Shown here: positions 58,200 to 64,000 of the stretch, piece after piece
Numbering within the stretch: the first letter of the stretch is position 1
Layout of the letters: each line of letters begins with the position of its first letter
Source: Neptunomonas sp.
Lineage (GTDB): Bacteria; Pseudomonadota; Gammaproteobacteria; Pseudomonadales; Balneatricaceae
DNA length: 64,000 nucleotides
Direction: 5' to 3'
Assembly (NCBI RefSeq): GCF_016744175.1
Contig: NZ_JADGEV010000012.1
Span: 38,153 to 102,152 of the forward strand
Translations under genes and position numbers: made by a program
The notes under the pieces: generated by a model
Told to the model about the DNA's origin: nothing
The model's input: only the letters and a program-made list of their open reading frames with translations
The model's database searches: none

Positions 58200-60008
58200 A
58201 TGAAAGTCAGTAAATTAGGGCTTGTTATACTCATTTTGGTTATGCAATGTAGCAATATCCTCGCATCGCCCCAAGCGTCATCCTCGACCGAGTTTATTGA
58301 AGGCACTATTGACCTTACACCCTACTCAGAAATTTTGGTGGACTCAGATCATAAGCAATCGATTTACTCAATTCAGCAAGATGCCACCGCTCACTTATTC
58401 AAACCGACCCAAGAAATCGGAAATAATTTTGGCTTTAGCAACTCAACCTATTGGGTTAAATTCACGATCAAGCAGTCCACTAGACAAAAAGATCCTGTAC
58501 TGCTTCAGTTCGCCAACTCCTTAATCGATAAAATAACGCTATACCTGCCTGACGGAAGCGGAGGGTTTTCTATCAAGCAAACTGGCGATCACGTTGCATT
58601 CTCTCAGCGAGATATAGCGTACCGTAACTTTCTATTTAAACTGCCGATGCATCAGGGAGAAGAGCGCACTTATTATTTACAACTTCAAACGGAAGGATCG
58701 ATGCAAATTACTCTCTCTCTATGGACCTATAAAGCATTTATAGAATACGTAGAGACCGAGAACCTAATATTAGGCTTTTACTACGGCATCATGTTTCTGT
58801 TGATGGTCTCCGCTTTTGCTTTCTACCTCAAAATAAAAGACCGTCTCTTTCTCCACTACTCTCTCTATTTGCTGTCGTACATTATTTTCCAACTGTGCTT
58901 AAACGGGCTTAGTTATCACTATTTTTGGCCTGGTCACCCCATCCTGACAAGCCAGTTAACCGCTGTTTCAGTGGGGCTTGTTACCATTGGAGGTATTGCC
59001 TTTTCGGGGAGCTTTCTACGAATATGGAATACTAAAAAATCAACATTCTTCTACGTCTTCATGCTTGTCATTGTCCTCACATGTATCGGAATAGCGAGCA
59101 GCCTCCTTGGAGGTTATTCGTTTGGTGTTAGGTTACTCGCTTTAACCGGTATATCTTTGCCTCCTATAGTTCTCATCGCTGGAATTAGTTCAGTCATACA
59201 AGGGTACCGACCAGCCAAATATTTTTTAGCGGCATGGGTTATATTTCTGTGTGGAATATTCCTCGCCGGCTTGCTGTTCTTAGGCTTTGTTCCACATTCA
59301 TTTATCACTGTTTACGCAATACAATTAGGCTCAACTATAGAAGTTTCCCTGCTAGGCTATGCTTTGATGGACAGGATTAGCCTCCTGAAGGCTGAAAAAC
59401 AGATGGCTACTCAACTCGCCACGGCATACCTACAACGCTCAAACAAAGAGCTGGAAAACTTGGTCCTAAAGAGAACCCAGGAGCTAGAAGAGAAAAATAA
59501 AAAGCTTAATCATCTGACTCTTATCGACAGCATGACCAGCTTATTAACTCATAATGCGTCAATTGAGTTGTTGAAGAAACAGTTGAGCTTTGCACAACGA
59601 TATAAAGAAAAACTATCAGTAATCATGCTCGACATTGATAAGTTCAAATCAATCAATGATGTCTACGGACACCCAGCCGGAGACCAAGTCATCATTGGTA
59701 TTGCTGAAATCCTCAAGCCTAGTTTTCGCGAAGCCGACTATTGCGGTCGATATGGTGGAGAGGAGTTCATTATAATACTTCCTAAGACATCAAGCTCAGC
59801 CGCTATAGAGTTGGCAGAACGTATTCGCTCACAAGTACTCGACCTTAGCGTTCAAGAAATTAAAAATACTCGCATAACAGCTAGTTTTGGTGTGTCTTCC
59901 TTCAACATTGCCAAGCCCGATGAAGACCTTATTATCACAGCAGACAAAGCACTCTATGATGCGAAAAAAAGTGGACGCAATAACGTAAAATTTCTTTCTA
60001 GCCTATAG
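58200..60008 (+). CDS. 7TM-DISM diguanylate cyclase
   Basis: Start at MKVSKLGLVILILVMQCSNILA (58200), a signal peptide; the upstream in-frame ATG adds no sense. The 602-residue protein has a periplasmic 7TMR-DISM extracellular domain (NNFGFSNSTYWVKFTI), seven membrane helices (about 185-395), a coiled coil and a GGDEF domain with the active GGEEF (near residue 535) and RxxD inhibitory site. It makes c-di-GMP at the inner membrane in answer to a periplasmic signal, probably a carbohydrate. Confidence 0.9.
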   Translation: MKVSKLGLVILILVMQCSNILASPQASSSTEFIEGTIDLTPYSEILVDSDHKQSIYSIQQDATAHLFKPTQEIGNNFGFSNSTYWVKFTIKQSTRQKDPVLLQFANSLIDKITLYLPDGSGGFSIKQTGDHVAFSQRDIAYRNFLFKLPMHQGEERTYYLQLQTEGSMQITLSLWTYKAFIEYVETENLILGFYYGIMFLLMVSAFAFYLKIKDRLFLHYSLYLLSYIIFQLCLNGLSYHYFWPGHPILTSQLTAVSVGLVTIGGIAFSGSFLRIWNTKKSTFFYVFMLVIVLTCIGIASSLLGGYSFGVRLLALTGISLPPIVLIAGISSVIQGYRPAKYFLAAWVIFLCGIFLAGLLFLGFVPHSFITVYAIQLGSTIEVSLLGYALMDRISLLKAEKQMATQLATAYLQRSNKELENLVLKRTQELEEKNKKLNHLTLIDSMTSLLTHNASIELLKKQLSFAQRYKEKLSVIMLDIDKFKSINDVYGHPAGDQVIIGIAEILKPSFREADYCGRYGGEEFIIILPKTSSSAAIELAERIRSQVLDLSVQEIKNTRITASFGVSSFNIAKPDEDLIITADKALYDAKKSGRNNVKFLSSL

Positions 60009-60439
60009 CAGTGCATCGTCCACATCACACGATTCAGCCTTTTTGAGCTCCGGTGCTAAGTTGAATAATTCATCCGTTATCCAAGGCGCCTGCACCTGTA
60101 ATCTGGGAATAATATCATTGGCGAGGATCGACTGAATCAACGCTGCTATTTTACCTGGAATAGCGCCCAGCTCTCCCTTACGAGCAATCAGCTGAATAGT
60201 TCTAGAGTGACGACTCTTTTAACACCGGCCAGCGTCTCCTCAGATACCAAAACATCGATCTTTCGATTGAAGAAAGTCTCAACCATTCCTGAGGTCAGCC
60301 CGCTGCGCAGAGAAAGCCGTTTCGTTTGATGACCAAGCGCACCAATAAATTTGCTGCCAAACACCACTGCACATGAGGTAGTGAACCCCCATAGACATTG
60401 CACCAAATCCTTATCTGCCGCTTCACGCACCGTTGGCAT
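60003..60439 (-). pseudogene. LysR-family regulator, truncated and frameshifted
   Basis: The frame 60188..60439 holds part of a LysR effector domain (SLRSGLTSGMVETFFNRKIDVLVSEETLAGVK). Near 60216, at an AAAA run, the reading continues in another frame: SRTIQLIARKGELGAIPGKIAALIQSILANDIIPRLQVQAPW to a stop at 60003, the normal LysR C terminus. The DNA-binding N terminus (about 95 residues) is missing and the fragment begins inside the end of the RTX-like gene. It cannot make a working regulator. Confidence 0.8.
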
Positions 60440-61055
60440 TGGTCATTGCAGCATCAGCAAATCGGAGAAAGTCGATCCCCGTCAGCGTATCTATACCATC
60501 CGACCCAACGAGATCCGAAACTGTGAGCACACCATCCTGTTCGGTAAAGCTGTAGTTTGCACGAGCGCCCGAATACACTGCCGTATCACTTCCATCGCCA
60601 CCTTCTATTGTGTCGTCACCACCTCCTCCGATTAAAACATCGTTGCCCGAGTAACCCACAAGCGAGTCTGAGTTATCGCCACCCGATATATCATCATCAC
60701 CGGACAGTAGAGCAGACCACTCAGATTCAAAGAATAAAACGGTTAAATCAATGCTTGTGTCAGAATAAGAGACACGGTCATATCCTTCCCCAGCACCTAA
60801 AGATTCAAGGTATCGAAAATCAAATACTTCACCTGACGCTCCATCGAGCTTACTTAAATCAGCAAAAGAAAAAGATCCACTCAAGGTATAGTAAGTTTTA
60901 GAAATGTTGTTTGAGATCGATATCCATCCCGATTCCATTGCAACATCATATGAGGATAAAAAGGAGAGTCGATTGCTCAGCAGAGTACCGAATATCATGC
61001 TGTCTACATTATTGAGCCCGAATGTTGCAGAAATGGACTCAGTTATTATTTTCAC
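60423..61055 (-). CDS. RTX-repeat calcium-binding protein, small
   Basis: A 210-residue protein. RTX nonapeptides lie near residues 117-155 (SGGDNSDSLVGYSGNDVLIGGGGDDTIEGGDGSDTAVY), then the common C-terminal module SGARANYSFTEQDGVLTVSDLVGSDGIDTLTGIDFLRFAD. Such proteins are secreted by type I systems, but only a short tail remains after the FLRFAD motif. The gene runs into the LysR fragment by 17 bases, so its end may be rearranged. No secretion genes are visible nearby. Confidence 0.7.
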   Translation of the reverse strand: MKIITESISATFGLNNVDSMIFGTLLSNRLSFLSSYDVAMESGWISISNNISKTYYTLSGSFSFADLSKLDGASGEVFDFRYLESLGAGEGYDRVSYSDTSIDLTVLFFESEWSALLSGDDDISGGDNSDSLVGYSGNDVLIGGGGDDTIEGGDGSDTAVYSGARANYSFTEQDGVLTVSDLVGSDGIDTLTGIDFLRFADAAMTNANGA

Positions 61056-61450
61056 AGTGCAATCTCGATAAAAATAATGTTACAGCCCCTGTCAAATCTA
61101 AAGAAATGTTTGTACATAACGTCACTCTGAGTTTAGGGGATTAATATTATTAGTATAGATGCAACCGCTGCACTGATAAAAATACCCAACTCAGTAATTA
61201 GTTTTGAATCCTTTTAGACAAAGAGTGATCTCTGCTTAAAGCCACATATGAAGATTTTATCAGCGTGTTTCATAATTTCATTCATCAGAGATTGCATAAA
61301 CTGTGGCGCAGTCTACTCTTAGATTATTGCGTAAAGGTTTGAAGGCTACTGCCTATCTCTTTATTAGCAATACAAGGTAGGTTCTATGGCATCGTGTATT
61401 AGTAGCATCGGGTTTAAGGTCTTTAAAAGAACCATGCTCAAAGATAAAGC
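61056..61450 (+). other. Intergenic region before the DUF4118-GGDEF gene
   Basis: No gene or clear hairpin is seen in these 395 bases. The stretch must contain the promoters for the leftward RTX-like gene and the rightward GGDEF gene. No firm -35/-10 pair was found. Confidence 0.5.
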
Positions 61451-63124
61451 ATGAATATCACAACGGGCGAAGGCCAAAGTGCAAACAATGCAACGGTCTT
61501 ACAGCATCTTAAACACTTTATAATAGCCTTCCTTCTTATAAGCGTAGCCGCTGGTCTGAGGATATGGCCGTTACAAACATTTGAATCGGAAGCAGTCTGG
61601 TTGACATTCTACCCTGCGATAATTGTTGCTGCGCTCTATGCTGGATTGAACGCCGCGCTGTTCGCAACAGTGCTTGCTTGCCTCACTATCACATATTTAT
61701 GGCCGCTTTTTGTTTCTCACCCTTTTATCGACAATCGCTTTGATCTTCTGGATATGGCCATTTTTGCTACCATCTGCGGTTTTATCTCATACCTTATCGA
61801 AACACTGAACTGCACTCACAAAAGACTCCTCCAAGCTGAAGCCGCCTTAAAGACCAGTACAAACAGTGAGCAATTCGCCCAATCAATCATTAATAGTATG
61901 CCAAGTATGATCGGTTATTGGGATACTGATTTGCGTTGCCGCTATGCTAACAATGCTTATCGTGAGTGGTTCGGAAAGCCACCCGAAGAGATTATCGGCA
62001 TGACGTTTAAGGACTTGGCAGGCGAGAAACTCTTTGCGATGAATAAACCTCATATTCGCAATGCCCTCGAGGGCAAGCCACAACGCTTTGAGCGAACCCT
62101 AAACAAAGCCAACGGGAACGTCGGGTATATCATCGGGCACTACATCCCGGATTTTGGTTCCGACGGCACTGTACAAGGGTTTTCAATTCTGGCCAGCGAG
62201 GTCACGGTTCTCAAGGAAACGGAGGCGAAACTCAAACTCGCTGCTTGTGTCTTTGAAAACACCCTTGATGGTGTCCTGATCACAGATGCCAATGGCATTA
62301 TCTTGTCAGTTAATCCTGCTTTCATCGAGATAACCGGTTATACGGCTGATGAGGCCATCGGACAAACCCCTCGCATTTTGCAATCTAACCGGCACGACCA
62401 AGCATTTTATGCATCCATGTGGGAGGCAATTAAAACGAAGGGGCGATGGAATGGCGAGATATGGAACCGTCGTAAAGACGGAGACCTTTATCTTGAACGT
62501 ATGACCATCAGTATGGTGCGCGATGTTGATGGCGAGCCTGTTCGTTATGTATCAGTGTTCAGCGACATTACGGCGCTTTGGCGTAAAGACGAACATATAA
62601 AGCATTTGGCTTTTCACGACGCCTTAACCGACTTACCAAATCGTACCTTAGTGACTGATCGAATTAATCAAAAACTTCTTCATTACAACCGTGATCACTG
62701 CAGTCTGGCACTGATGTTTCTTGATCTTGACGGGTTTAAGCTTGTCAACGACCAATTTGGCCACAACGTCGGCGATGACCTTTTAAAAGAAGTAGCAAAA
62801 AGACTCCTAGTGCTGGTCCGAAAATCAGATACTGTTGCCCGCGTAGGCGGTGACGAGTTCATGTTCATATTCGACAACCCAAAAGGAAAGGACGAAATTG
62901 AGCACGTCGCTAATCGTATAATCAACTCGATTAATGAACCGATAGAGATTCTCGGTGAAGTCCTCCAAGTAGGCGCCTCCGTTGGTATTGCTATGTTCCC
63001 TGCTGATGGAAATACATCCAGCGATTTAATCAAGAATGCAGACACGGCAATGTATGTCGCCAAACGCTCAGGAAAGAACAATATTAGTTTTTTCTCGCAC
63101 AAAAATGATTCCACAACAATGTGA
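61451..63124 (+). CDS. DUF4118-PAS-PAS-GGDEF diguanylate cyclase
   Basis: A 557-residue membrane protein. About four membrane helices at residues 18-115 fit the KdpD-type DUF4118 sensor (TFYPAIIVAALYAGLNAALFATVLACLTITY). Two PAS domains follow (INSMPSMIGYWDTDLRCRYANNAYREWFG near 145, and AACVFENTLDGVLITDANGIILSVNPAFIEITGY near 260). The GGDEF domain ends the protein with VARVGGDEFMF and an RxxD inhibitory site. Activity as a c-di-GMP synthase is expected. The ribosome site is weak. Confidence 0.9.
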   Translation: MNITTGEGQSANNATVLQHLKHFIIAFLLISVAAGLRIWPLQTFESEAVWLTFYPAIIVAALYAGLNAALFATVLACLTITYLWPLFVSHPFIDNRFDLLDMAIFATICGFISYLIETLNCTHKRLLQAEAALKTSTNSEQFAQSIINSMPSMIGYWDTDLRCRYANNAYREWFGKPPEEIIGMTFKDLAGEKLFAMNKPHIRNALEGKPQRFERTLNKANGNVGYIIGHYIPDFGSDGTVQGFSILASEVTVLKETEAKLKLAACVFENTLDGVLITDANGIILSVNPAFIEITGYTADEAIGQTPRILQSNRHDQAFYASMWEAIKTKGRWNGEIWNRRKDGDLYLERMTISMVRDVDGEPVRYVSVFSDITALWRKDEHIKHLAFHDALTDLPNRTLVTDRINQKLLHYNRDHCSLALMFLDLDGFKLVNDQFGHNVGDDLLKEVAKRLLVLVRKSDTVARVGGDEFMFIFDNPKGKDEIEHVANRIINSINEPIEILGEVLQVGASVGIAMFPADGNTSSDLIKNADTAMYVAKRSGKNNISFFSHKNDSTTM

Positions 63125-63216
63125 ATATCAGTAGATAAAAAAGCAGATCAAACCCTTTCTTTCCACAATATTGAATAATCGTAACTTCATATAGCCACAA
63201 GGCTTACATTAGATAT

Positions 63217-63246
63217 AAAAGAGAGAAGCAAAATAGCTTCTCTTTT
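63217..63246. terminator. Bidirectional terminator between GGDEF and GlcG-type genes
   Basis: AGAGAAGC (63222..63229) pairs with GCTTCTCT (63236..63243) around AAAATA, with A-rich sequence before and T-rich sequence after, so it can serve both convergent genes. Confidence 0.75.
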
Positions 63247-63252
63247 AGTGCT

Positions 63253-63744
63253 CTATTTAAACTCACTCGCCAACGCATCAGCTGCACACTTCTCTTCTAA
63301 TTCTGGAGAAGGAGCACCAGATATGCCTATACCGCCAATAACGGCGCTTTTATTAATGATAGGCAAACCGCCTGTTAATAATAAAATATCGTCACCCATT
63401 TTTGCCAATTGAGAAAATTTTGGCATATCAACAAAAGCGGCAAATGTTGATGTTGGCATTTTAAGTGTGGCCGCTGTATAGGCTTTACGAAAGCTGGTTT
63501 TAGCAGAATGCGGACCGGCATTTTCGCCACGTTGAAAATACATTAGCGTACCCTGTTGATCAACAATGCTTACGGAAGGCGTAGCTCCTTGCTCAACACA
63601 GTTTTTATAGGCGGCTTTCGCTATCTTTTGCGCCAATTCGATTGGCAGCACTTCAACAGTGGGTAAGTCTTTAGCAAATGTCAGGCCCGACAATAATACA
63701 CAGCCTAGAAACAACACGGCTTTCTTAGTAGTTACTTGCTTCAT
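63253..63744 (-). CDS. Secreted GlcG/HbpS-family protein
   Basis: A 163-residue protein with a signal peptide (MKQVTTKKAVLFLGCVLLSGLTFAK). The mature part matches the GlcG/HbpS fold: LAQKIAKAAYKNCVEQGATPSVSIVDQQGTLMYFQRGENAGPHSAKTSFRKAYTAATLKMPTS and GGLPIINKSAVIGGIGISGAPSPELEEKCA. Some members bind haem or cobalamin; the ligand here is unknown. It is a single gene ended by a terminator. Confidence 0.88.
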   Translation of the reverse strand: MKQVTTKKAVLFLGCVLLSGLTFAKDLPTVEVLPIELAQKIAKAAYKNCVEQGATPSVSIVDQQGTLMYFQRGENAGPHSAKTSFRKAYTAATLKMPTSTFAAFVDMPKFSQLAKMGDDILLLTGGLPIINKSAVIGGIGISGAPSPELEEKCAADALASEFK

Positions 63745-63824
63745 AAATCTTTGCTCCGTATACAGATTAAAAACCTCATACTAAGCAACTAGCAAGGCAA
63801 GCTCTGTAATCAGGATTGCATTTA

Positions 63825-64000
63825 CTAAGAAAAGTTAGCTGATAATAATGCAGGAGCTATTATTTTTATCTTTTTGTACCCTAGCTGGATCGCACCTATT
63901 TGTTTTAGCTCATTCAAGTGAACACCTACGGCCTCTCGAGTCACACCCAAAAGAGAGGCTAGATCTGTCTGAGATATGCTCAGTTCTTGTGAGGATTGCC
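63825..64000 (-). CDS. Crp/Fnr-family regulator, C-terminal fragment (runs off window)
   Basis: The complement reads ...ELSISQTDLASLLGVTREAVGVHLNELKQIG and ends IIAPALLSANFS with TAG at 63825..63827. This is the Crp-type winged helix with the recognition helix TREAVGVHLNELK. The rest lies beyond the window. It is upstream of, and in the same direction as, the GlcG-type gene. Confidence 0.8.
   Translation of the reverse strand, partial: QSSQELSISQTDLASLLGVTREAVGVHLNELKQIGAIQLGYKKIKIIAPALLSANFS

Overview
The window reads as chromosome of a marine-type gammaproteobacterium, probably Oceanospirillales-like (inferred from gene style, not from a marker gene), interrupted by one complete Mu-like transposable prophage of 41,931 bp at 12710..54640. 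The prophage is inverted: its early end is at 54.6 kb and its late end at 12.7 kb. It has matching 5'-TGT...ACA-3' termini and a perfect 5-bp target duplication, CAAAT, at 12705..12709 and 54641..54645. Rejoining the flanks rebuilds a rho-independent terminator just after a tRNA-Phe gene, so the phage landed in the loop of that terminator.

Left flank (1..12709): a tellurium/stress (ter) cluster (TerD partial, TerB, TerA, TerZ-like TerD-family, TerC-like DUF475), a CSS-motif/EAL c-di-GMP phosphodiesterase, an ornithine cyclodeaminase-family gene, hisB-hisH-hisF without hisA, then an AsmA-family gene, mutY, yggX and tRNA-Phe.

Prophage, read from its early end: a LexA-type self-cleaving repressor (+) faces a Ner-like regulator across a control region. 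Next come transposase A, ATPase B, a run of small replication-phase proteins (DUF3164, HU, an HU-like protein), GemA and one Mor/C-type activator. Late genes follow: holin, SLT endolysin, nested Rz/Rz1, TraR/DksA-type protein, DUF2730, gp26/gp27-like proteins, terminase, portal, head protein F with a C-terminal nuclease-like domain, gpG, protease with internal scaffold, decoration protein and capsid gpT. The tail is siphovirus-like, with tube, tape measure and hub but no sheath. The last unit holds a lectin-like tail fibre and com plus a DNA adenine methylase where Mu has com-mom.

Three cargo loci break the phage layout: a 1132-residue autotransporter on the opposite strand (42295..45693), a DUF488 gene paired with an unknown gene at the G/I boundary (32201..33444), and a small gene plus DUF3800 on the opposite strand (16084..17556).

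The regulation looks coherent. A 24-bp motif (CCACTGAAC-N9-TAAKCY) lies upstream of the three late units. At mor, the holin and the protease, an inverted repeat ends exactly at the start codon. The com-methylase junction can fold into a hairpin that covers both the ribosome site and the start codon.

Right flank (54641..64000): a zinc-ribbon/PAS/GAF/GGDEF/EAL protein, a 7TM GGDEF protein, a broken LysR gene next to an RTX-repeat gene, a DUF4118/PAS/GGDEF protein, a GlcG/HbpS-family secreted protein and the end of a Crp/Fnr regulator. Four c-di-GMP turnover genes therefore flank the prophage.
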